Origin: Polynucleobacter sp. 78F-HAINBA
Lineage (GTDB): Bacteria > Pseudomonadota > Gammaproteobacteria > Burkholderiales > Burkholderiaceae
DNA length: 42,754 bases
Direction: 5' to 3'
Assembly (NCBI RefSeq): GCF_018882325.1
Contig: NZ_JACVOQ010000013.1
Location: 1-42,754, forward strand
A program made the position numbers and the translations under genes. Under the pieces are notes generated by a model that saw only the letters and a program-made list of their open reading frames with translations, searched no databases and was not told where the DNA came from. Shown here piece by piece: positions 35,559 to 42,754 of this stretch. How positions within the stretch are numbered: the first letter of the stretch is position 1; each line of letters opens with the position of its first letter.

Positions 35559-35644
35559 TTGTTACTCCTTTACTTAATTGAAGTTTGAGTCTTTAAGAAC
35601 AGTCACCTTTTTAGATGTCTAAAAATTGGGAATTAAAGAGAGTG

Positions 35645-35905
35645 TTAACCACAACAGCAACCACCAGATTTTTTCTGTGGCACTTGAACGCTACCATCAA
35701 GGTCCAAAGAAGAGGGGTAACCATCCTCATTAAGCGCATAAATCAAATCATCACTCTTCCAACTCGTCCTATCTAAATGAACTTTGCCGTTTTGCAAGTC
35801 AACATGGATATTAGAAACGCCATCTAAAGATTCAAGCGCCTTGGTAACGTGTTTGACACAAGAGCCACAGGTCATACCGGCCACATTTAAATGAATTTGA
35901 CTCAT
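35645..35905 (-). CDS. HMA-domain copper chaperone, CopZ-like
   Basis: The 86-residue protein has an HMA fold with GMTCGSCVKHVTKAL (the CxxC metal site) and the expected beta-alpha strands to about residue 66. The C-terminus adds a Cys cluster (SGGCCCG). No signal peptide is seen, so it should act in the cytoplasm, handing Cu(I) to the ATPase encoded downstream. It begins 2 bp after the CusF-like gene, so they are co-transcribed. The Cys-rich end is unusual for CopZ. Confidence 0.87.
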   Translation of the reverse strand: MSQIHLNVAGMTCGSCVKHVTKALESLDGVSNIHVDLQNGKVHLDRTSWKSDDLIYALNEDGYPSSLDLDGSVQVPQKKSGGCCCG

Positions 35906-35907
35906 AT

Positions 35908-36216
35908 TCAGTCTCCTTTTTTTAATTCGATGACATATAGCTTTCCACCTTCGCTTGATGCTACGAATTCCACTTGGTCTCCAGACTTAAGACCATTTAA
36001 AAGAGTTTTGTTTTTCACGTTAAAAATCATGGTCATTGGGGGCATATCTAAATTCTTGATTTCCTCGTGACGAATGGTGACTTTGCCTTGCTCCAAATCA
36101 ACTTTGCGTACCTGACCAGCCGTATATGCACCAGTAGATTGGGCGCTTACTATATGAGTCAAGATTACTCCTGATAGTAGAAAAATAACACTCAAATATT
36201 TTTTTAGATTGTTCAT
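35908..36216 (-). CDS. CusF-like periplasmic copper-binding protein
   Basis: The 102-residue protein starts with a signal peptide (about 1-25). The mature domain shows KVTIRHEEIKNLDMPPMTMI, which aligns with the Cu(I) site of CusF: His in RHEE and two Met in MTM. The Trp that caps the copper in CusF (NWPEMTM) is replaced by Met (DMPPMTM). The beta-barrel continues to LKSGDQVEFV. CusF delivers Cu(I) to CusCBA; no CusB or CusA gene lies in the window. The next gene on the operon is the HMA chaperone. Confidence 0.87.
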   Translation of the reverse strand: MNNLKKYLSVIFLLSGVILTHIVSAQSTGAYTAGQVRKVDLEQGKVTIRHEEIKNLDMPPMTMIFNVKNKTLLNGLKSGDQVEFVASSEGGKLYVIELKKGD

Positions 36217-36226
36217 AATTTAATTC

Positions 36227-36694
36227 CTATCGATAAGATTGATAAATTTGGGATTGACCATTTTTAGAGATCAATAAAACGTCATAAGGATCTTTTCTAG
36301 ATCCATACTCAGGACCATCCATTCCTGGAGAGCCTATGGGCATCGCTGGTACAGCAATCCCTACAGCATTGGGCTTCTCGGCCAATAAACGCTTAATTTC
36401 CCTCGCCGGGACATGGCCTTCGATTGCATAACCATCAATGACTGCGGTATGGCATGAGCCAAACTGAATGGGCATGCCCATCTTCTTTCTAATCTGGTCA
36501 TTACCATCGCTGATCACTTTAGTAGCAAAGCCATTTTTCTCCACATACGAAATCCAATCCTTGCAACAGCCACAAGTTGGACTCTTCCATACTGTGATCA
36601 ATGGTTTTTCACTGACAGCACGGGATGCAAACGGCACTAGCACCAATCCCATTGCTATAGCCCTTCTTGTTAAATTAATGTTGATGGGAGCCAT
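36227..36694 (-). CDS. DUF411 metal-binding protein
   Basis: The 155-residue protein begins LTRRAIAMGLVLVPFASRA, a Tat-like signal with a twin Arg. The mature part has VWKSPTCGCCKDWISYV (CGCC, a likely metal site), FGSCHTAVIDGYAIEGHVP and GIAVPAMPIGSPGM, all typical of DUF411. Family members are periplasmic and linked to copper resistance gene clusters. Its start overlaps the end of the cupredoxin gene by 20 bp, implying translational coupling. The function is inferred from the family and neighbours. Confidence 0.87.
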   Translation of the reverse strand: MAPININLTRRAIAMGLVLVPFASRAVSEKPLITVWKSPTCGCCKDWISYVEKNGFATKVISDGNDQIRKKMGMPIQFGSCHTAVIDGYAIEGHVPAREIKRLLAEKPNAVGIAVPAMPIGSPGMDGPEYGSRKDPYDVLLISKNGQSQIYQSYR

Positions 36695-37490
36695 GGCCGT
36701 CCCCTGTTTGTGCTGGCGCTACTGATTTAGTAACACCAATAGAAATAGAACCCTTCATTCCCGCATCGTAATGACCTGGTTGTAGGCATGCAAATTGCAC
36801 TTTTCCAGATTTCGTAAATTGCCAAATAATTTCACCTGTTTGACCAGCGCCTAAGGTAACCATGTTTGGCTCGGCATGCTCCATTTCTGGAAACTTCATC
36901 ATCTGCTTATAGTGCTCTTGTAGCTCTTGATCTGTACCAAGCACCATTTCATGTTTTGTTTTACCCAGATTCTTGACTACAAAGTGGATAGTTTCGCCTT
37001 GCTTGACTTGAATACTGCTAGGATTAAATCTCATGTTGTCTGTCATGCGAACTCTAATTGTTCGATTTACTTTGGCTGCAATACCCGGCTGTCCAACACT
37101 AGAATTTTCGCTGGCATGATCATGACCACCACTAGCGCCATGGTCATGAGACATTGCGCCCATGCCACCCATAGCCCCCATGCCTGCGCCTGATCCCTGC
37201 ATCTTGTCATGCATCGCCTTACATTGACTAGCACTCATCTTAGGATGCATTTGTTGGCACATTGCCACCCTTTGTTCAGGAGTCATTTTTGCCATATTCT
37301 CGTGCATCGCCTTACATTGATCAGGACTCATTTCAGGATGCATTTTTTGACACATCGCTGCCATTGGATCTTGGTTCATGGCCCCTTGATTCATCATCCC
37401 CATACCGCCAGGTTGTGTTGCACCTTGCGCAAACACCAAACTAGATGCTGCCATCGCAATTGCTGCCAATGTAAATTGAATATTTTTCAT
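36675..37490 (-). CDS. Cupredoxin with duplicated Met/Cys/His-rich motif
   Basis: The 271-residue exported protein has a signal peptide (about 1-21). Residues about 44-100 hold two copies, 31 residues apart, of MCQ[KQ]MHP[EK]MS..QCKAMH. A Gly/Met/His linker follows. The C-terminal cupredoxin domain (about 140-258) has NLGKTKHEMVLG and FACLQPGHYDAGM, giving the type 1 ligands His, Cys-x4-His and x4-Met. I infer periplasmic copper binding with both a blue copper site and a soft Cu(I) buffer region. The fusion of repeat and cupredoxin is not one I recall as named. It overlaps the DUF411 gene by 20 bp. Confidence 0.87.
   Translation of the reverse strand: MKNIQFTLAAIAMAASSLVFAQGATQPGGMGMMNQGAMNQDPMAAMCQKMHPEMSPDQCKAMHENMAKMTPEQRVAMCQQMHPKMSASQCKAMHDKMQGSGAGMGAMGGMGAMSHDHGASGGHDHASENSSVGQPGIAAKVNRTIRVRMTDNMRFNPSSIQVKQGETIHFVVKNLGKTKHEMVLGTDQELQEHYKQMMKFPEMEHAEPNMVTLGAGQTGEIIWQFTKSGKVQFACLQPGHYDAGMKGSISIGVTKSVAPAQTGDGHGSHQH
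37210..37320 (-). repeat. 93-bp tandem duplication inside the cupredoxin gene
   Basis: The 18-mer TGCATCGCCTTACATTGA occurs at 37210-37227 and 37303-37320, exactly 93 bp (31 codons) apart, within two similar coding units. The near identity at DNA level points to a fairly recent duplication of the metal-binding unit. Confidence 0.8.
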
Positions 37491-37507
37491 TTTGTTTTCC
37501 TTAATTA

Positions 37508-38920
37508 TTAATGTCCAGAATGCCCATTGGGCTTTCTTACTTGCACTTCGATTTCTTTTGTAGAGCTTGGTCTTGTTGATTGCATAGGTTTTGCAGTATT
37601 TAGTTGCGTTGGAGCTGCAGGTAATGCGCCTTTGTAAGCCTCTGCCACCGTACCAGCCGGATGCTTATACCAACCCGGATCTGCATAATCGCCAGGCTTT
37701 TGATCCTTACGTACTTTTAATACGCTAAACATACCGCCCATCTCTACCGACCCAAAAGGACCCATACCCGTCATCATGCGAGCCGTGTTATCGGGAATAG
37801 GCATTTCCATTTCAGACATATCACCCATACCCCTTTCACCCATCACCATATAGTCAGGTATCAGACTGTTGATCTTCTTGCCAACCCCCCGATGATCAAC
37901 GCCAATCATGGTGGGGAGGTTATGCCCCATTGCATTCATGGTGTGGTGGCTCTTATGGCAATGGATCGCCCAGTCACCCTCTTCATCTGCAAGAAATTCA
38001 ATTTGCCGCATCTGCCCAACAGCCACGTCAGTGGTTACCTCAGGCCAACGAGCAGTTTTTGGAACAGGGCCTCCATCAGTGCCTGTGACCGAAAACTCAT
38101 GCCCATGAAGATGAATTGGATGATTGGTCATTGTTAAGTTTCCTACTCTGATTCGGACCTTGTCATTTAGGGCGACATTCAAAGAATCTATGCCAGGAAA
38201 AACGCGGCTATTCCAGCTCCATATATTGAAGTCAACCATCGTGGCTACTTTTGGTGTGTAACTACCAGGATCAATGTCATATGAGCTCAATAAAAAACAA
38301 AAGTCCCTATTAACATCATCAATAAGTGGATTTTGATCTTTAGGATGCGTAATCCACATACCCATCATTCCCATTGCCATCTGTGTCATTTCATCGGCAT
38401 GGGGATGGTACATAAATGTTCCCGGGCGGCGAGCAACAAACTCATACATGAAGGTTTTTCCGGGTGGAATACCTTTTTGAGTTAAGCCTGTTACACCATC
38501 CATACCATTTGGTAATCTTTGGCCATGCCAATGTACTGAAGTCTGCTCTGGTAACCGATTGGTAACAAATATCCGGACTCGGTCGCCTTCCACCACTTCG
38601 ATTGTTGGCCCAGGGCTTTGACCGTTGTAACCCCATAAATGCGCCTTAAATCCAGAAGTCATTTCTCGCACTACTGGCTCAGCGACTAAATGAAACTCTT
38701 TAACGCCTTCATTCATTCTCCAGGGCAATGTCCAGCCATTTAAGGTAACAACTGGGTTGTATGGGCGACCTGTACTAGGGGTCAATGGTGGCATCGTATT
38801 AGCGTTTACCTGCGTCACTATTTCTGGGGCGCCAGATAAGGCATAGCGGCCAACTGCTGCAACCGCAACAGCACCACCAGCAATACCGGCGTATTTAAAA
38901 AAATCTCTTCTTGAACTCAT
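37508..38920 (-). CDS. Tat-exported multicopper oxidase (CopA/CueO class)
   Basis: The 470-residue protein starts with a Tat signal (SSRRDFFKYAGIAGGAVAVA). All copper motifs are visible: SVHWHGQRL, TFMYHPHADEM, the HPIHLHGHEF pair, and HCHKSHHTMNAM, which gives the HCHxxxHxxxxM pattern with the axial Met of the type 1 site. Such enzymes oxidise Cu(I) in the periplasm. A Met-rich stretch (SEMEMPIPDNTARMMTGM) near residue 370 is a likely Cu(I) capture region. It is 12 bp after the TolC-type gene and 17 bp before the cupredoxin gene. It could also be named copA of the plasmid copper system; I avoid a symbol. Confidence 0.93.
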   Translation of the reverse strand: MSSRRDFFKYAGIAGGAVAVAAVGRYALSGAPEIVTQVNANTMPPLTPSTGRPYNPVVTLNGWTLPWRMNEGVKEFHLVAEPVVREMTSGFKAHLWGYNGQSPGPTIEVVEGDRVRIFVTNRLPEQTSVHWHGQRLPNGMDGVTGLTQKGIPPGKTFMYEFVARRPGTFMYHPHADEMTQMAMGMMGMWITHPKDQNPLIDDVNRDFCFLLSSYDIDPGSYTPKVATMVDFNIWSWNSRVFPGIDSLNVALNDKVRIRVGNLTMTNHPIHLHGHEFSVTGTDGGPVPKTARWPEVTTDVAVGQMRQIEFLADEEGDWAIHCHKSHHTMNAMGHNLPTMIGVDHRGVGKKINSLIPDYMVMGERGMGDMSEMEMPIPDNTARMMTGMGPFGSVEMGGMFSVLKVRKDQKPGDYADPGWYKHPAGTVAEAYKGALPAAPTQLNTAKPMQSTRPSSTKEIEVQVRKPNGHSGH

Positions 38921-38932
38921 TATTTTTCCTTA

Positions 38933-40369
38933 TCAATGTCCGGCAGGGTTTGCTAACATCCCCGCCCCAGTAACGCTAGGCACCTGGAGTATTGTTGGTC
39001 TGCCAATTAAGGAGGACTGCAAAGCAGCATCTGTTAACCAAAATTGTTGCTGAGCATTAATCGCTGCAATTACTGCAGAGACCTGATCTCTTGAGTCGGC
39101 AATCAACTCAAAGACACCAATAATCATGCCGTTATAGCGAAGCTGACTTTCTTCAGCAATGGCTTTGCGTACAGGTATTACTTCTTTTCGATAGTGTTGG
39201 GATATATCGTATGCAGTTCGATAGGCCGAATAAGTCTCCCTCAAATTGGAACTAGCATTTCGAGTAACGCCCTCTAGCCGATTAAATGCAGCCAAAGTTT
39301 GGGCATTCATGGCGTCCCTACTCATATTCCCCCAATCGAAAATTGGTAGTCGAATTGAGATTTCATAACCCTGCTTTGGGGTGCTCTCACCAGATGCTGA
39401 ATCAAATTTAGTGCCGCGATTAAAGCCCAGCTCAATATCGGTAAAACTGGTGATGTTGTTAAGCCCCTGGGCCTTCGCTGCTGCCTCTAAAGTTGCTGTA
39501 GCCAAGCGTATATCTAGCCGCTCTACACCGGCTTGCTGCGCAATAAATTCGGTGTTTGGTGGTTGCTTAGGCAGATCAGGTAAACGATCGGGCAATTTCA
39601 GTTCTTTTGCCTGAGCTTCACTTAGCCCAAGAGCACGAACAAGCTCCTCCCTACGGCTTACTGAAGTCTGTTTTGCATTAGCAAACTGCGTGGCCGAATC
39701 TGCATAAAAAGCCTGCTGCCTTGCACGAGTAATCTTATTGAGATTACCTACCGCCTCCATGCGCCTTGCTAACTCAGCACTTGCTTCTGCACTTCGAAAA
39801 ACTTGATCGGCATATTTAAGGGATTGCTCTGCTGCAACTGCACGAACCCAGGCTTGGCGAACCAAAGTAACCTGATCAATGATTTCGGTCGTTAAACGCA
39901 ATTGAGCTTGTTCAATTCGCTTATCAGCTATTCCTTTGCGCTGTGGCAAAGTAATCAGATCTAATAATCCAAATACAAACCAGCGATTAAATTCGATCTC
40001 TGGACTAGTAACCATTCGCTCAAAAGCAAAATAAGGATTAGACATTCTGCCTGCTTGGGCAGCAGACGCTGCTTCAGACCAATTCTGGGCAATAAGTGCT
40101 TGAACGGCTGGACTATTAATCAAGGCAAGCTGAACAGCATCGCTTTGATTTAAATTCTTAGCCAGCAGCTCCTGAGCTCTACCCTGAAGAACATCACGCT
40201 CATCTGACGATTTTGCTAAAACAACCTGGCCATTAGTAAATTTACTCGAATCTAGATTCGTTTTTTGTAAGGCCTCGTCAATATTGACGCTAGCGCATCC
40301 AGTAAGAGCACTCGCAAATAAGATTGATACTATTTTGTATCGTTTATTGAAAGGCATGGTCATCATCAT
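38933..40369 (-). CDS. TolC-family outer-membrane lipoprotein
   Basis: The 478-residue protein starts with a lipoprotein signal (ILFASALTGC, Cys about 25), then long TolC-type helical repeats (QALIAQNWSEAASAAQAGRM, then YSAYRTAYDISQHY). This is CusC-like, but no CusA or CusB genes are in the window. Four Met near the start (MMMTM) make the exact start uncertain; the first ATG overlaps the stop of the preceding small gene in an ATGA. It may serve a pump encoded elsewhere, or simply travel with the multicopper oxidase, as CopB-type genes do. Confidence 0.88.
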   Translation of the reverse strand: MMMTMPFNKRYKIVSILFASALTGCASVNIDEALQKTNLDSSKFTNGQVVLAKSSDERDVLQGRAQELLAKNLNQSDAVQLALINSPAVQALIAQNWSEAASAAQAGRMSNPYFAFERMVTSPEIEFNRWFVFGLLDLITLPQRKGIADKRIEQAQLRLTTEIIDQVTLVRQAWVRAVAAEQSLKYADQVFRSAEASAELARRMEAVGNLNKITRARQQAFYADSATQFANAKQTSVSRREELVRALGLSEAQAKELKLPDRLPDLPKQPPNTEFIAQQAGVERLDIRLATATLEAAAKAQGLNNITSFTDIELGFNRGTKFDSASGESTPKQGYEISIRLPIFDWGNMSRDAMNAQTLAAFNRLEGVTRNASSNLRETYSAYRTAYDISQHYRKEVIPVRKAIAEESQLRYNGMIIGVFELIADSRDQVSAVIAAINAQQQFWLTDAALQSSLIGRPTILQVPSVTGAGMLANPAGH

Positions 40370-40683
40370 TTAACTCCCTCGTGATGATTTTTCGAGTGCT
40401 CTTCGCTTGTTGGCGCCACATCAGCCTGAGCAGCTTCTTTTGCATACACTTTCCATCCGCCGATCTTTTGGACGGTAGCGTTAGCCTGCCTCCAAGGAAT
40501 GATCTCCTCTTCCGAATAAGGCTGATAATTTTTAAATACTGACGTGTACTGCAGCGACTCGGCAATAAACTTTGCCGAAGAACCATTTACCGCCGCATCT
40601 TGCGCCGATGCAACTGGACTACCTAGTAATGTGAGCGCCAATAGAAACATTCCATTGCCCCACATGCATTTAAATATGCTCAT
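40366..40683 (-). CDS. Small exported protein of the copper operon, unknown function
   Basis: I prefer the ATG at 40683 (GGAGAAATT before it), giving 105 residues; an upstream ATG at 40713 adds 10. A signal peptide (about 1-26, ending VASAQD) is followed by FIAESLQYTSVFKNYQPYSE, then PWRQANATVQKIGGWKVYAKEA and a His-containing tail (HSKNHHEGVK). I do not recognise a characterised family, but small proteins of this pattern accompany copper TolC/oxidase genes (from memory). The stop overlaps the next gene's ATG, so they are coupled. Confidence 0.72.
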   Translation of the reverse strand: MSIFKCMWGNGMFLLALTLLGSPVASAQDAAVNGSSAKFIAESLQYTSVFKNYQPYSEEEIIPWRQANATVQKIGGWKVYAKEAAQADVAPTSEEHSKNHHEGVK

Positions 40684-40749
40684 AATTTCTCCAATAGACA
40701 AACGTAGCGACAAGACTTGTCGCCAAAATCTACTTACTACTAAGGAAAT

Positions 40750-41118
40750 TTAGATACGAGGGGGTTTGTAAATATTGCCTAGCGATTGGCCGAGGGCCAA
40801 AGTAGGAGCATAAGGCAGTAGGTTATCCGCATACTGCAAAGGAGCAACAACGGAGGATGAAGCTGTTAAATCAGCAATACCAACACAGCACTGAGAGGCG
40901 GTATGGCACTTTGTAGCCACTTTCTTTGCCGACTTTTCTATCGATGAAGTGCAATCGTTACATTGCTTATGCTGCATATGAGAGTCAGCATTATCAGCAT
41001 GAGTCGCAGCTTGGGACTGGTGCGCATGGTGTAGATCGGAAACGAATACGGGCATACTAGCCGCATGAATCAGGCTAATAAAAAAACTCAAGCATAAGAA
41101 AACGCATACTTTCCGCAT
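40750..41118 (-). CDS. His/Cys-rich exported protein at head of copper operon
   Basis: The 122-residue protein has a signal peptide (about 1-19). The mature part is rich in His and Cys: DLHHAHQSQAATHADNADSH, then HKQCNDCTS, then TKCHTASQCCVG. It resembles small periplasmic metal-binding proteins (DUF2946-like or CzcI-like), but I cannot name it. A tail with Pro/Tyr follows. It is the first gene of the minus-strand copper cluster and is divergent from the ATP-grasp gene, with 210 bp between the starts. A role in metal sensing or capture is an inference. Confidence 0.65.
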   Translation of the reverse strand: MRKVCVFLCLSFFISLIHAASMPVFVSDLHHAHQSQAATHADNADSHMQHKQCNDCTSSIEKSAKKVATKCHTASQCCVGIADLTASSSVVAPLQYADNLLPYAPTLALGQSLGNIYKPPRI

Positions 41119-41328
41119 TTCTTAACATTACACTGAATTTGGCGTTTTGTCAGCCTCACCCTTCACTTTTTTGAGTCTAGGCATTAACTTATTGAGCTAT
41201 TGAGGCTATAAACCCAAGCAAATTCAAGAAGATGTGAATAATCCATTGGGTTTGGGAAGGTGCGTTTATCGTAAAGTGCTACAAGAAACCCCACCATCCC
41301 CACCGAAGAGATAGTAGATACGAAATCC
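41119..41328. other. 210-bp divergent region between copper cluster and ATP-grasp gene
   Basis: This gap should carry promoters for the copper cluster and for the rightward gene. On the minus strand, CTGACA and TGTAAT occur near the first gene's ATG, but their spacing and position are poor. I see no clear CueR or CusR/CopR operator. No gene can be supported here. Confidence 0.3.
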
Positions 41329-42597
41329 ATGTCAGATAAAGCCAACAAACTCAATGCCCAGTGCAACTGCATCAGCGTTGACAAGCAGAAACTAGATATT
41401 GAGGTTCATCGCCTTATTAGTGATCTGGAGCTTGCTGATTCAACCGCTACAACGATAGGCTCGATGCTCTCAAGTAGCGGAGTATTTATTGACCAAGCCG
41501 CCTTAGATCAGATGAAAGCATTAGTAAAGGCGGTCTATAAAGTTTGCGAAATGCCTTTATTTCAAAAATTAGTTCTTGAGCAAGCTCCATTGATTGCTAG
41601 GCATCAACAAAGTACAAGTGGTGTTTTTTATGGATTTGATTTTCACCTAGGGGTAAATGGCCCGCAATTAATTGAAATCAATACCAATGCAGGCGGCGCT
41701 ATGATTTCTGCCCTTGAAATTGGGGCATCGAAAAATTGCTGTGAGCCAGTAGAGAGACGCTTGGGAGTAAGAAATATGCCCAATGAAATTTATGAGACTT
41801 TTCTGGATATGTTTACCCAGGAGTGGAGGTCCTTCAATAAGGATCCTTCTGCCCAATTAAAGACAATTGCAATCGTTGATGAGAATCCAACTGAACAATT
41901 CTTATATCCTGAATTTCAACTCTTCCAAGCCCTGTTTCAAAAGCATGGAATCACGACAATCATCACCTCTCCAGACGGCCTCACCATTAAAGACAAAAAG
42001 GTTTACTTCGGTAAAATTCATATTGACTTAATCTACAACCGAACGACTGACTTTTATTTTCAAGATTCGTCATACGAAGTGCTTAGAGACGCTTATCTTC
42101 AAGATTATGCGGCTATCACCCCAAACCCCTTTAATCATGCAGTATTTGCCAATAAAGATAACCTTTGCATCTTAAGCAATCGGGAACATCTTGACTCCCT
42201 AGGGGTTGACTTGTCTATACAAGAAATACTCCTGAGTCACATTCCGGAGACTGTAAAAGTTTCCTCTAAAAACGAAGAATCTCTTTGGACCAATCGTAAA
42301 GAGTACTTTTTCAAGCCTAGTCAAGGCTATGGGAGTCGCGCTGTATATCGCGGAGATAAATTAACTAAAGGCGTATGGGGTCAAATTAAGGATAAAAGCT
42401 ATATTGCACAAAAAGTAGTACCACCAAGCAAACGAACCATCAAGATTGATGGCAATGAGGCTAATCTTAAAGTCGATATTAGGGATTATGTCTTTGAAGG
42501 TAACTCACTTATTTCAGTAACACGCATATACCAAGGACAAACTACAAATTTAAGAACCTTGGGGGGCGGCTTCTCGCCTCTTTATAGCATTTACTAA
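41329..42597 (+). CDS. ATP-grasp-like protein with permuted motif order, unknown substrate
   Basis: The 422-residue protein has no signal peptide. It shows 'DFHLGVNGPQLIEINTNAGG' (about 104-123) with the acid and Asn expected at an ATP-grasp metal site, then IHIDLIYNRTTDFYF, AAITPNPFNHAVFANKD, the loop FFKPSQGYGSRAVYRG (about 325-340) with the ATP-binding Lys, and YIAQKVVPP. The E-x-N motif comes before the Lys-Pro loop, as in circularly permuted ATP-grasp enzymes such as glutathionylspermidine synthetase relatives. I infer a ligase. The N-terminus has CNC. It is divergent from the copper cluster, with no obvious partner gene. Confidence 0.6.
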   Translation: MSDKANKLNAQCNCISVDKQKLDIEVHRLISDLELADSTATTIGSMLSSSGVFIDQAALDQMKALVKAVYKVCEMPLFQKLVLEQAPLIARHQQSTSGVFYGFDFHLGVNGPQLIEINTNAGGAMISALEIGASKNCCEPVERRLGVRNMPNEIYETFLDMFTQEWRSFNKDPSAQLKTIAIVDENPTEQFLYPEFQLFQALFQKHGITTIITSPDGLTIKDKKVYFGKIHIDLIYNRTTDFYFQDSSYEVLRDAYLQDYAAITPNPFNHAVFANKDNLCILSNREHLDSLGVDLSIQEILLSHIPETVKVSSKNEESLWTNRKEYFFKPSQGYGSRAVYRGDKLTKGVWGQIKDKSYIAQKVVPPSKRTIKIDGNEANLKVDIRDYVFEGNSLISVTRIYQGQTTNLRTLGGGFSPLYSIY

Positions 42598-42599
42598 GA

Positions 42600-42754
42600 T
42601 TGATACGGTTTAAGACGGAATTTAAATTGAATCGCTACCACTTCTATAGACACTTTCTAGCCTAATATTTAGTCTATTAGGAGGTGTGTCATGAGTACAA
42701 GAAGGCGGTTTACTGAAGAGTTCAAGTTAGAGGCAGTCAAACAGGTAGTTGAAC
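42600..42754 (+). mobile_element. Left part of a second IS3-family element (cut by window edge)
   Basis: The sequence after the ATP-grasp stop leads into a transposase OrfA start at 42690. The exact terminal repeat is not clear; it may begin near 42600. An AT-rich inverted pair CCTAATA/TATTAGG lies at 42660-42682, just before the start. The element differs in sequence from the one at the left edge. Confidence 0.6.
42690..42754 (+). CDS. IS3-family transposase OrfA, N-terminal fragment
   Basis: The frame starts at the ATG at 42690, preceded by AGGAGG, and reads MSTRRRFTEEFKLEAVKQVV before the window ends. This is the usual OrfA helix-turn-helix start of IS3-family transposases (FTEEFKLEAVKQV). 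Only about 21 residues are visible. It is a different member of the family from the left-edge copy, which starts MSKYSKQFKLK. Confidence 0.8.

Noticed and set aside
41184..41384. Minus-strand frame of 66 codons overlapping the start of the ATP-grasp gene
   Set aside because: It overlaps the clearly coding plus-strand gene and shows no family features; treated as a shadow.
1..42754. CRISPR array, rRNA or tRNA genes
   Set aside because: I saw no regularly spaced repeats and no tRNA cloverleaf or rRNA sequence when reading through; a dedicated scan could still find a tRNA I missed.

Overview
The window looks like a chromosomal segment of a freshwater betaproteobacterium of the Burkholderiaceae, most likely Polynucleobacter or a close relative. 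I infer this from the moderate GC content, from the compact core order pgk-pyk-fba-purC-purE-purK-tsaC, and from the small CHCC zinc-finger gene between ilvE and waaF. No rRNA, tRNA or species marker is present, so the genus is an inference. Both ends break inside IS3-family transposase genes that point outward, which suggests an assembly contig cut at repeated insertion sequences.

Positions 130-15,000 are core chromosome: moaC, a BepA-like periplasmic M48 protease, two small conserved proteins, heptosyltransferase waaF, a zinc-finger protein, ilvE, then a plus-strand run of lower glycolysis (pgk, pyk, fba) and purine synthesis (purC, purE, purK). It ends with tsaC and dacB, which converge and overlap. 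Genes are very tightly packed: one divergent gap is 23 bp and one convergent junction has no gap at all.

Positions 15,000-19,600 hold a minus-strand signalling operon: a protein with a degenerate EAL domain, a NarL/LuxR-type response regulator, and a BvgS-like hybrid kinase (periplasmic sensor, HisKA, ATPase, REC, Hpt). The gene content recalls bvgR-bvgA-bvgS of Bordetella. A perfect -10 box and three copies of a CCAACTTA-type repeat lie upstream, in about 700 bp of otherwise noncoding DNA.

Positions 19,600-30,000 form a divalent metal efflux island: a CzcI-like protein, a CzcCBA-type RND pump with two extra small exported proteins, then a divergent cadR-cadA pair with a textbook MerR-type promoter (19-bp spacer), and a Met-rich exported protein. 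Three proteins of the RND operon share a GPGHGE-like start just after the signal peptide. A short tyrosine recombinase at about 30.5 kb separates this island from the next.

Positions 31,000-41,100 are one long minus-strand copper island: a small His/Cys-rich exported protein, a small exported unknown, a TolC-type lipoprotein, a Tat-exported multicopper oxidase, a cupredoxin with a duplicated Met/Cys/His motif, a DUF411 protein, a CusF-like protein, an HMA chaperone, a LemA/TPM/TPM trio, a CopA-type ATPase and a DUF2789 protein. The predicted logic is cytoplasmic Cu(I) export by CopA, periplasmic buffering by the cupredoxin, CusF-like and DUF411 proteins, and oxidation of Cu(I) by the multicopper oxidase. 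No copper regulator is visible. Divergent from this cluster is a gene whose motif order (E-x-N motif before the Lys-Pro loop) matches a circularly permuted ATP-grasp enzyme of unknown substrate. It is the best candidate in the window for undescribed chemistry.
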